A DNA stretch of 7,767 nt from Geobacter sp. GTDB taxonomy: Bacteria > Desulfobacterota > Desulfuromonadia > Geobacterales > Pseudopelobacteraceae. Of this stretch, positions 1-5,868 are shown in pieces; position 1 is the first letter of the stretch; each line of letters starts with the position of its first letter. A program made the translations under genes and the position numbers. The notes under the pieces are model-generated. The model worked only from the letters and a program-made list of their open reading frames with translations. It did not search any database and had not been told where the DNA came from. The stretch covers positions 1 to 7,767 of the forward strand of contig DAIERH010000104.1 in the NCBI GenBank assembly GCA_027346925.1, written 5' to 3'.

Positions 1-68
1 CTTCATTGGGGCAGATCAGCCATGCGCTCTATGAAGTCGGCGGGCAATACAGAAGAAACATGTAATAG

Positions 69-188
69 GGAACGCACACTTTTCCGCAATCTCTGCGTAA
101 GTATTCGGGATCGCTTGTGCGGCGTAGCGCTGCTACGCCTCCGCGCAATCCCTCGACAGCCTTGATCTTGCGAAAAATTATGCGTTCC
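69..188. repeat. 120-bp inverted-repeat element (MITE/ERIC-like)
   Basis: The ends at 69-89 and 168-188 are 21-bp inverted repeats matching at 18 of 21 positions; both begin GGAACGCA when read inward. Nested inside is a second hairpin: GGCGTAGC (121-128) pairs with GCTACGCC (132-139) around a 3-nt loop. An outer CGGGAT (107-112) faces ATCCC (148-152), with imperfect pairing between. The whole element could fold into a long branched hairpin in DNA or RNA. No transposase frame is present and no clear target-site duplication flanks it. The size and design resemble non-coding dispersed palindromes such as ERIC or MITE elements; that it is dispersed in the genome is inferred. Confidence 0.6.
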
Positions 189-206
189 AAAACATTGAAT
201 TTTCCC

Positions 207-234
207 TTTACGAATCAACGGAGATTGGTACACT
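207..234 (+). promoter_or_regulatory. possible sigma-70 promoter of the thioesterase gene
   Basis: TTTACG (207-212, 4/6 to the -35 consensus) is followed after 16 bp by TACACT (229-234, 4/6 to the -10 consensus). TGG directly before the -10 makes an extended -10 motif. Transcription would begin near 241 and give a leader of about 40 nt. It lies just downstream of the 120-bp inverted-repeat element. The boxes are weak, so this is only a plausible assignment. Confidence 0.35.
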
Positions 235-280
235 CTCTACAATCAACTAACTGCCATTTTTTCCGTAAAGGAGCCGTGCC

Positions 281-1327
281 ATGACACACCCCGCGGATAC
301 CTCGTTTTACCAAACCTTGCAGTTCAGCAGCGACAGCGAGCTTCGTCGCCGCTTCATGGTGATGGATGAACCGATCAAGGGCAACATCCGCTTTGGCCTG
401 CTGCTGGAGGTGCTGGACAAGGTGGCCGAGGAGACGGCGCTCAACTATGTGAACGTCTTTTACCCCGAGGCCAGGGTGGTGACGGCGGCCATCGACAACA
501 TCTTCATCCGCCACGCCGCCGATGTGACCCGCGACCTGGTATGCCGCGCCCGCATCAACCACGTGGGGCGCAGTTCCCTGGAGGTCGGAATCCGGGTCGA
601 ACAACCGGGGCCCGAGCCGATCCATATCGCCTCCTGCTACTTCACCATGGTGGCCCGTTCCGGCATGGCGGAAGACGCGGTCAGCGTGGCCTTGCCGCCG
701 CTGGAGTATGTCGAAGACACCGAACAGCGGCGTTTCGACAAGGCCCTGGCGCGCCGGGAGGAATACAAGCAGAGCCAGGCGGCGCTCCTGGAACCGCCCA
801 GCAGGGAGGAGTACGAGCTGCTCACCTCTCTGCACCGCGCCCAGGAGGCGCCAGGCTTCCAGGGGCTTCTGGCAGGCAGGCTGGTGACGGACGCCTGGGA
901 GCGCATGTACCCGGAACAGGAGAACGTACCCCAGAAGATCTTCGGCGGCTACCTTATCAGGCGGGCCTATGAGCTTTCCGCCATCTGCTCGGACCTCGTG
1001 GCACCGGGACGCTCCATCATCGCCGCCGTCAACCGGATCAACTTCATGCACCCGGTGCGTATGGGCGACAAACTGCATTACACCAGCCGGGTGGTCTACA
1101 CCAGCGGCAGCTTTGTCTGCATCGAAGCAAGCATCGAGCGCATCAGCCGCGACCGCAGCAGCAAGGCCCTGTCCAACTCGTGCCTGTTCACCTTTGTCCA
1201 TGTGGACAAGGACTTGAACCATTGCCCGGTGCCGCCGATTTATCCCACCACCTACGCCGAGGATGCCCGCTACCTGGGGGCCCTGCGCAGCCATCAGGCG
1301 GTGGTGGCCCATCATTCCATCATCTGA
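281..1327 (+). CDS. double-hotdog acyl-CoA thioesterase (ACOT9-like)
   Basis: This 348-residue protein is predicted to hydrolyse acyl-CoA thioesters to free acid and CoA in the cytoplasm. Two hotdog domains are visible. The first spans about residues 33-125, with GNIRFGLLLEVLDKVAEETA at 34-53. The second spans about 200-308, with the helix motif NVPQKIFGGYLIRRAYELS at 215-233. A charged linker (about 145-195, rich in E, R and Q) joins them. The FGGYL helix and the later HPVRMGDKLHYTSRVVYT strand region (257-274) are typical of the tandem-hotdog ACOT family, whose length is similar. The ATG at 281 is chosen because AAAGGAG (267-273) sits 7 nt upstream. The gene stands alone: the next gene starts 174 nt downstream with its own ribosome site. 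Chain-length preference cannot be read from the sequence. Confidence 0.85.
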   Translation: MTHPADTSFYQTLQFSSDSELRRRFMVMDEPIKGNIRFGLLLEVLDKVAEETALNYVNVFYPEARVVTAAIDNIFIRHAADVTRDLVCRARINHVGRSSLEVGIRVEQPGPEPIHIASCYFTMVARSGMAEDAVSVALPPLEYVEDTEQRRFDKALARREEYKQSQAALLEPPSREEYELLTSLHRAQEAPGFQGLLAGRLVTDAWERMYPEQENVPQKIFGGYLIRRAYELSAICSDLVAPGRSIIAAVNRINFMHPVRMGDKLHYTSRVVYTSGSFVCIEASIERISRDRSSKALSNSCLFTFVHVDKDLNHCPVPPIYPTTYAEDARYLGALRSHQAVVAHHSII

Positions 1328-1339
1328 AAGGAACATCAC

Positions 1340-1426
1340 CTGGACATCTTTCTGGTCATCCGCGACCGGCGCAGTATGCCCCGCAAGGAGTTGGCCGAGA
1401 TCGCGTTCTTTGATGAGTGGCCGTAA
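1340..1426 (+). CDS. possible 28-aa small ORF with CTG start
   Basis: Directly after the thioesterase stop, AAGGAA (1328-1333) is followed 6 nt later by CTG at 1340. That opens 28 codons ending at TAA 1424-1426, with the C-terminal part MPRKELAEIAFFDEWP. The frame is the same as the thioesterase, so it could equally be a decayed or read-through tail of that gene. An internal ATG at 1375 has no ribosome site. I do not recognise the peptide. The ribosome-site spacing is good, but CTG starts are rare and a run this short can occur by chance. Confidence 0.2.
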   Translation: MDIFLVIRDRRSMPRKELAEIAFFDEWP

Positions 1427-1501
1427 CCGTTGCCTTGAATCCCTTTTGTAGCGACACCGTACACGCGTCCCCACCGCCCAAATACAACCCAGGAGACCCC
1501 C

Positions 1502-2665
1502 ATGATCACCGCATCCGAAGCGAAACAGCGCATCACGAACATGCAGGCCATGCTCAAGGACAAGGGGCTCGACGGCGCCCTGTTCATCTTTCCCATCGAC
1601 GTCTACTACTTCAGCGGCACCCGCCAGAATTCCACCCTCTGGATACCGGCCGAGGGGCCCGCGCTGCTGGTGCGCAAGAGCCTGGCACGCGCCAGGGAAG
1701 AGAGCGCCCTGGCCGACATCCGCCCCTTTCCCTCCAGCAAGGATTTTCCGTCCCTGTTCGACGAGCGGGTCCAAAAAATCGGCTTCACCTTCGACGTGGC
1801 GCCGGTGCAGCAACTCAACTACTACGGCAAGCTCCTGGGCAAACGGGAGTTCGTGGACATCTCGCCCCTCAATCGCGAACTGCGCTCGGTAAAATCCGCC
1901 TTTGAACTGGAGCAGTTGCGCCTGAGCGGAAGCAAGCTCTGCTCGGTCTTTAGCCAGGTGCCGCAATTCCTCAGGACCGGTATGCGCGAGATCGATCTGG
2001 CGGCGGAATTCGAGTACCGTCTGCGCAAGGCGGGCAACGAAGGGTTCGTCCGCATGCGGGCCTACAATCAGGAGCTGTTCATGGGGCTGGCGGTCTCGGC
2101 CGGCGGGCCCAGCTATGGCTTCTTCGACGGCGCGGTCACCGGACGCGGCCTGTCCAATGCCTCGCCCCACGGCGCCTCCACTGAGGTCATCGCCGACAAC
2201 GTGCCGGTCCTGCTGGACTACACCGGCGTCTTCAACGGCTACATCACCGACATGTCCCGCATCTTCGTGCTCGGCTCCCTTGATCCCGAACTGCACCGCG
2301 CCTTCATCGTGGCCCAGGAGATCCAGGATACCCTCCAACGGACACTGAAGCCGGGAGCCATCTGCGAGGAACTCTTTTTCATGGCAGCCAACATGGCGGA
2401 GCAGGCCGGCCTGGGGAAGAACTTCATGGGCATGCCGGGCGAGCAGGCCCGTTTCGTCGGTCACGGCGTGGGCCTGGAACTGGATGAATTCCCGGTCATC
2501 GCCCAGGGCTTCAAGGTGCCGCTCCAGTCCGGCCAGACCATCGCCATCGAGCCGAAATTCGTGATACCGGGCAAGGGGGTGATCGGCATCGAGAATACCT
2601 TTAGCGTTACCGTAAACGGCGGCGACAAGCTGACCGACTTGGCCGACGACATCGTGTTCCTGTAA
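1502..2665 (+). CDS. M24-family metallopeptidase, Xaa-Pro dipeptidase/aminopeptidase type
   Basis: This 387-residue cytoplasmic peptidase is predicted to cleave the bond before proline in short peptides using a two-metal centre. Residues about 10-135 form a creatinase-type N-terminal domain and about 140-387 the pita-bread catalytic domain. All five metal ligands are visible: D239 (LLDYTG), D250 (TDMSR), H321 (GHGVG), E350 (IEP) and E364 (IEN). The spacings D-11-D, H-29-E and E-14-E equal those I recall for archaeal prolidase. E. coli PepP has a longer last interval, so a prolidase-like enzyme is favoured. The ATG at 1502 follows AGGAG (1491-1495). It has no obvious functional link to its neighbours, and a terminator follows it. 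The substrate could be a dipeptide or a longer peptide; creatinase-like activity on another substrate cannot be excluded. Confidence 0.88.
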   Translation: MITASEAKQRITNMQAMLKDKGLDGALFIFPIDVYYFSGTRQNSTLWIPAEGPALLVRKSLARAREESALADIRPFPSSKDFPSLFDERVQKIGFTFDVAPVQQLNYYGKLLGKREFVDISPLNRELRSVKSAFELEQLRLSGSKLCSVFSQVPQFLRTGMREIDLAAEFEYRLRKAGNEGFVRMRAYNQELFMGLAVSAGGPSYGFFDGAVTGRGLSNASPHGASTEVIADNVPVLLDYTGVFNGYITDMSRIFVLGSLDPELHRAFIVAQEIQDTLQRTLKPGAICEELFFMAANMAEQAGLGKNFMGMPGEQARFVGHGVGLELDEFPVIAQGFKVPLQSGQTIAIEPKFVIPGKGVIGIENTFSVTVNGGDKLTDLADDIVFL

Positions 2666-2699
2666 CCTTTCGATTTTCAGCACAGCGCACCCCGGGCGA

Positions 2700-2726
2700 G
2701 GGGCAACCACCGGTTGCCCCTTTTTT
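2700..2726 (+). terminator. intrinsic terminator after the M24 peptidase gene
   Basis: GGGGCAACC (2700-2708) pairs perfectly with GGTTGCCCC (2712-2720) around a 3-nt loop, followed directly by six T (2721-2726). This is a strong Rho-independent terminator 35 nt after the peptidase stop codon. It separates the peptidase from the transport operon. Its stem sequence recurs in the repeat at 5772-5845. Confidence 0.9.
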
Positions 2727-2750
2727 GCCAATTGCCAGAACAGTAAAACA

Positions 2751-2780
2751 TTGTTATTGCAAATCGCCGGTAGATATGAT
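2751..2780 (+). promoter_or_regulatory. possible sigma-70 promoter, distal
   Basis: TTGTTA (2751-2756, 4/6) and TATGAT (2775-2780, 5/6) are separated by 18 bp, pointing toward the transport operon. It would start near 2787 and leave a leader of about 270 nt before livG. In AT-rich DNA such matches arise by chance, so this is a weak call. Confidence 0.2.
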
Positions 2781-2864
2781 CCAATAATGAATAATTTGAA
2801 CCATTACTAGATCAAGATATAACCATCATAATATTAAACTATAAACACATGTGGTCCATTTTTT

Positions 2865-2882
2865 TGATCAATAAATTGATCA
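2865..2882. promoter_or_regulatory. palindromic protein-binding site (activator or IHF candidate)
   Basis: TGATCAAT and ATTGATCA form a perfect 8-bp inverted repeat around AA. Its centre lies about 96 bp upstream of the start predicted for the -24/-12 promoter. That distance is usual for enhancer sites of sigma-54 activators. Each strand also contains ATCAA-N4-TTG, which matches all but the first base of the IHF consensus, so IHF is a real alternative. No regulator gene is in the window to indicate which. Confidence 0.45.
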
Positions 2883-2943
2883 TTTTAATTCATCCGTGAA
2901 TGGCAAGTCCCCGCCTGGGGCCTGTTTTGTTGTTTGTAAAATA

Positions 2944-2959
2944 TGGAACGGTATTTGCT
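2944..2959 (+). promoter_or_regulatory. putative sigma-54 (-24/-12) promoter of the transport operon
   Basis: TGGAACGGTATTTGCT matches the sigma-54 consensus TGGCACG-N4-TTGCW at all but one defined position (A for C at the fourth base). The invariant GG (2945-2946) and GC (2957-2958) are exactly 10 bp apart. The start would be near 2970, giving an 88-nt leader to livG. Expression would then require an enhancer-binding ATPase activator, and the palindrome upstream is a candidate site for it. Confidence 0.6.
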
Positions 2960-3057
2960 TTTAAACGAAACGTGCGCCGACAGAGAAGGCGCCAATACCC
3001 CATGGCGTTCGCAAAAAATGCGATGGCCAAGCCAACTGAAGTAGGGGAGGCTGCAAG

Positions 3058-3810
3058 GTGGCGGACCATATCCTCGAAACCAAAAACCTCACCAAGGAGT
3101 TCCGCGGTTTCATCGCGGTAAGCAATGTCAACCTGCGTGTCGCGCGCGGGCATATCCACGCCCTGATCGGTCCGAACGGGGCCGGCAAGACGACCGTTTT
3201 CAACCTGCTGACCAAATTCCTCACCCCCACCGCCGGCAGCATTATGTTCAACGGCCTCGACATCACCGGGGAAAAGCCGGCCGATATCGCAGAACGCGGG
3301 GTCGTGCGTTCATTCCAGATCTCGGCGGTCTTCCCCAACCTTACGCCACTGGAGAATGTACGCGTTGCGTTGCAGCGCAAGCTGGGGACCACCTACCACT
3401 TCTGGAAACACGCAGCAACGCTCGGGGTGCTGGACGAGCGGGCCAGGGAACTGCTGGAGGCGGTGGGCTTGGCCGACTGCGCCGGCACCGTTACCGCAGA
3501 GTTGGCCTACGGCCGCAAGCGTGCCCTGGAGATAGCCACCACCCTGGCCCTTGATCCCGAGCTGATGCTGCTGGACGAGCCGACCCAGGGGATGGGGATG
3601 GAGGACGTGGGGCGGATCGCCGCCCTGGTGAAGCAGGTCTCGGCAAACCGCACCATCCTGATGGTGGAGCACAACCTGAAGGTGGTGGCGACCCTGGCCG
3701 ACCGGATCACCGTGCTCCAACGGGGGGCGATCCTGGCCGAGGGAAGCTACGCCGAGGTTTCCGGAAATCCGCAGGTCATGGAGGCGTACATGGGGAGCGC
3801 ACATGTCTGA
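3058..3810 (+). CDS. livG: ABC transporter ATP-binding protein, LivG type
   Basis: This 250-residue ATPase subunit of a branched-chain-amino-acid-type (HAAT) importer would sit on the cytoplasmic face, paired with the LivF-type subunit encoded next. In order: Walker A GPNGAGKTT (38-46, K44), Q-loop Q87, a family-typical but non-canonical signature LAYGRKR (139-145), Walker B LLDEP (161-165, catalytic E164), and the switch His H195 in VEHN. The C-terminal NPQVMEAYMGS tail is characteristic of the LivG family, and its length is usual. The GTG at 3058 is chosen because GGGGAGG (3044-3050) lies 7 nt upstream and no in-frame ATG precedes it. It is the first gene of the operon and overlaps livF by 8 nt, suggesting translational coupling. 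Every cis-acting catalytic residue is intact. The transported substrate is not known. Confidence 0.92.
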   Translation: MADHILETKNLTKEFRGFIAVSNVNLRVARGHIHALIGPNGAGKTTVFNLLTKFLTPTAGSIMFNGLDITGEKPADIAERGVVRSFQISAVFPNLTPLENVRVALQRKLGTTYHFWKHAATLGVLDERARELLEAVGLADCAGTVTAELAYGRKRALEIATTLALDPELMLLDEPTQGMGMEDVGRIAALVKQVSANRTILMVEHNLKVVATLADRITVLQRGAILAEGSYAEVSGNPQVMEAYMGSAHV

Positions 3811-4519
3811 CCCGACTGCCAGGGAATTGCTACGTATTACTGATCTGCACGCCTTTTACGGCGAATCCCATGTGGTCCACGGGATCGACCTGATGGTGCG
3901 TGAAGGGGAGTTGGTGACCCTGCTGGGTCGTAACGGCGCCGGCCGGACCAGCATCCTCAAATCGATCATGGGGCTGGTGGGACGCCGAACCGGCTCGATC
4001 CTGGTGGACGGCCGCGAGACCGTCGGCCTGCCGACCCACCGCATCGCCCGCCTGGGGCTTGGGTATTGTCCCGAGGAGCGGGGCATCTTCTCCAGCCTTT
4101 CGGTGGAGGAGAACCTGTTGCTGCCGCCGGTGGTGCGGGAAGGGGGCATGTCCCTGGCCGAGATCTACGGGATGTTCCCCAACCTGCTGGAACGGCGGCA
4201 GAGCATGGGGACGTGCCTGTCGGGCGGGGAACAGCAGATGCTGGCCATGGCGCGTATCCTGCGCACCGGGGCCAATCTCCTGCTCCTGGACGAGATCACC
4301 GAAGGGCTGGCCCCGGTGATCGTGCAGACCCTGGGCCACTTGATCGGCCAACTCAAGGGGCGCGGTTTCACCATCATCCTGGTGGAGCAGAATTTTCATT
4401 TCGCCGCCACCCTGGCCGACCGGCATTACGTCATCGACCACGGCCGGATAGCGGAGATGATCACCAGGGACGAACTGGCGGGAAGCATGGAGCGGTTGAA
4501 CGGATATCTGGGGGTGTAA
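3803..4519 (+). CDS. livF: ABC transporter ATP-binding protein, LivF type, with Walker A Lys-to-Arg
   Basis: This 238-residue protein is the second ATPase subunit of the importer, of usual LivF length. Visible motifs: Walker A GRNGAGRTS (42-50), where R48 replaces the normally invariant lysine; CPEERGIF in the Q-loop region, with Glu at the usual Gln; a canonical signature LSGGEQQ (139-145); Walker B LLDEI (161-165, E164); and VEQN with Q196 at the switch-His position. Glu and Gln at the last two sites are common in LivF proteins, but the Arg is less usual. The codon is CGG at 3944-3946. The GYCPEERGIF and EGLAPVIVQ wording recalls a LivF subgroup I associate with proteobacterial importers of unknown ligand. 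The start at 3803 follows GGGGAG (3792-3797) inside the end of livG. No frame damage is visible, so it is probably functional as a partner even if weak as an ATPase. Confidence 0.92.
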   Translation: MSDPTARELLRITDLHAFYGESHVVHGIDLMVREGELVTLLGRNGAGRTSILKSIMGLVGRRTGSILVDGRETVGLPTHRIARLGLGYCPEERGIFSSLSVEENLLLPPVVREGGMSLAEIYGMFPNLLERRQSMGTCLSGGEQQMLAMARILRTGANLLLLDEITEGLAPVIVQTLGHLIGQLKGRGFTIILVEQNFHFAATLADRHYVIDHGRIAEMITRDELAGSMERLNGYLGV

Positions 4520-4551
4520 TGCCGCACTGTTATCACGAAAGGAGAAGTCGA

Positions 4552-5775
4552 ATGAAGACAAAGGCACTATGGCTGGTGGGATGCGTTGCAGCAATGGCAA
4601 TGGCGGCCGGGATCGCGGGCGCGGCCGGCAAGGGGATTTCCGACAACGTGGTCAAGATCGGCGTGCTTACCGACATGTCCGGCGTCTACTCCCAGATCGG
4701 CGGCAAAGGTACCCAGGTGGCGGTGGAGATGGCGGTGGCCGATTTCGGCGGCAAGGTGCTGGGCAAACCGATCCAGGTCGTGGGCGCCGACCATCAGAAC
4801 AAGGCTGACATCGCCTCCACCAAGGCACGGGAATGGTTCGACACCGGCAAGGTGGACATGATCACCGGCCTGCTCAATTCGGCCTGCGCCCTGGCGGTGC
4901 AGAAGGTCGGGGCGGAGAAGAAGCGCATCACCATGGTGACCGGAGCCGGCTCCACCGACCTGACCAACAAGGATTGCACCCCCTATGGCATCCACTACGC
5001 CTACGACAACTACGCCCTGGCCAACGTGACCGGCAACGCGGTGGTCGGCTCGGGCGGCAAGAGTTGGTACTTCATCACCGCCGACTACGCCTTCGGCCAC
5101 TCCCTGGAGAAGAATACCGCCGACTTCGTCAAGACCCATGGCGGCAAGGTGCTCGGCGGGGTACGCCACCCCCTCTCCACGGCCGACTTTTCATCATATC
5201 TGCTGCAGGCCCAGAACTCGGGCGCCAAGGTGATCGGCCTGGCCAATGCCGGCGGCGACTTCACCAATGCGGTCAAGCAGGCGCGGGAGTTCGGCGTGGC
5301 CCAAAAGGGCCAGCGTCTGGTGGGGCTCCTGGTGTTCATCAGCGACATCAAGAGCCTGGGGCTTCCCGTGGCCCAGGGGATGCAGTTCGCCAGCGGCTTC
5401 TACTGGGACCGGGACAAGGCGACCCGTGACTGGTCCAAGCGCTTCTACGCCAAGCACAAGACCATGCCGACCATGGACCAGGCCGGTGCCTACTCGGCCA
5501 CCATGAACTACCTGAAGGCGATCAAGGCGGCCGGCACCGATGACCCGGACGCGGTCATGGCCAAGCTCAGAACCATGAACATCAGCGACTTCTTTGCCGT
5601 CAACGGCAAGATCAGGGCCGACGGGCGCATGGTGCACGACATGTACCTGGTGGAGGTGAAAAAACCCTCCGAATCCAAGGGTGACTGGGATCTGCTCAAG
5701 ATCATCAAGACCATCCCCGGCGACCAGGCATTCATGCCGCTCGCCAAGAGCACGTGCCCGCTGGTAAAGAGGTAG
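4552..5775 (+). CDS. HAAT-family periplasmic substrate-binding protein
   Basis: This 407-residue secreted receptor is predicted to bind a small ligand and deliver it to the LivH/LivM channel. Residues 1 to about 24 are a Sec signal peptide: MKTK, then a hydrophobic Ala-rich stretch, with probable cleavage after AGA (22-24). The mature part starts VVKIGVLTDMSGVYSQIGGK (33-52), the standard opening of type-I binding proteins (Peripla_BP_6 fold). Other strong blocks are ADHQNKADIASTKAREWFDT (79-98) and FITADYAFGHSLEKN (164-178). The wording matches a broad subfamily of uncharacterised binding proteins that I recall mainly from Betaproteobacteria, not classical LivJ/LivK. Three Cys remain in the mature chain (C112, C142, C402). 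The ATG at 4552 follows AAAGGAG (4538-4544), 32 nt after livF. The stop codon lies inside a palindromic repeat. The ligand is unknown; amino acids, aromatic acids or amides are all possible. Confidence 0.9.
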   Translation: MKTKALWLVGCVAAMAMAAGIAGAAGKGISDNVVKIGVLTDMSGVYSQIGGKGTQVAVEMAVADFGGKVLGKPIQVVGADHQNKADIASTKAREWFDTGKVDMITGLLNSACALAVQKVGAEKKRITMVTGAGSTDLTNKDCTPYGIHYAYDNYALANVTGNAVVGSGGKSWYFITADYAFGHSLEKNTADFVKTHGGKVLGGVRHPLSTADFSSYLLQAQNSGAKVIGLANAGGDFTNAVKQAREFGVAQKGQRLVGLLVFISDIKSLGLPVAQGMQFASGFYWDRDKATRDWSKRFYAKHKTMPTMDQAGAYSATMNYLKAIKAAGTDDPDAVMAKLRTMNISDFFAVNGKIRADGRMVHDMYLVEVKKPSESKGDWDLLKIIKTIPGDQAFMPLAKSTCPLVKR

Positions 5776-5845
5776 GGGCAACCCCGTGTGGTTGCCCGCC
5801 GGTTGGGCGGCCGCAGAAAGGGCGGCCACGCGGGGCCGCCCCTAC
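5772..5845. repeat. 74-bp REP-like double hairpin between the binding-protein gene and livH
   Basis: The ends are exact inverted repeats, GTAGGGGC (5772-5779) and GCCCCTAC (5838-5845). Inside are two 8-bp hairpins with 6-nt loops: GGGCAACC (5776-5783) with GGTTGCCC (5790-5797), and GGGCGGCC (5820-5827) with GGCCGCCC (5834-5841). A smaller CCGCC/GGCGG pairing (5796-5800, 5806-5810) lies between. GGGCGGCC also occurs directly at 5805-5812. The TAG stop of the preceding gene (5773-5775) is part of the left end. No T-run follows, so it is not an ordinary terminator. In malE-malF, REP sequences at the same kind of junction stabilise upstream mRNA and lower downstream expression; a similar role here is inferred. 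Confidence 0.75.
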
Positions 5846-5868
5846 GGAAGGAAACATGGAGACGGATC

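Larger units (their letters stand above)
2727..3057. other. AT-rich control region upstream of the liv-type operon
   Basis: This 331-bp stretch has no convincing gene. Its left two-thirds is markedly AT-rich against GC-rich coding surroundings. It holds the putative promoters and the palindrome listed separately. GATC cores occur at 2778, 2810, 2866 and 2878. The predicted transcribed leader carries two small hairpins: GCGCC (2974-2978) with GGCGC (2988-2992), and TCGCA (3009-3013) with TGCGA (3019-3023). A short frame beginning at ATG 3002 overlaps the livG start out of frame and has no ribosome site. Confidence 0.6.

Noticed and set aside
215..2731. An 838-codon open frame on the minus strand across the thioesterase and peptidase genes.
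   Set aside because: It lies opposite two well-recognised + strand genes, has a low-complexity His/Gly/Asp/Gln-rich composition typical of antisense to GC-rich codons, and has no domain I recognise.
2908..2937. CCCC-GCCT-GGGG hairpin followed by T-rich DNA as a second terminator.
   Set aside because: The stem is only 4 bp and the T-run is broken by G; it also lies just upstream of the -24/-12 promoter.
3869..3879. An 11-bp match, CATGTGGTCCA, shared with the control region near 2849.
   Set aside because: A single short match, one copy being inside livF coding sequence; it is best explained by chance.
4066..4551. In-frame upstream extension of the binding-protein gene into livF.
   Set aside because: The open frame is a GC-rich shadow of livF. 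The signal peptide and AAAGGAG ribosome site place the real start at 4552.
4573..4584. LVGC at residues 8-11 of the binding protein as a lipobox.
   Set aside because: The hydrophobic stretch before the Cys is too short, and the long hydrophobic run continues after it to an AGA cleavage site, so ordinary signal peptidase I processing is more likely.
5788..5868. A 27-residue N-terminal extension of LivH.
   Set aside because: It would be encoded by the palindromic repeat and is basic and non-hydrophobic. GGAG before ATG 5869 and the family's usual start fit better.
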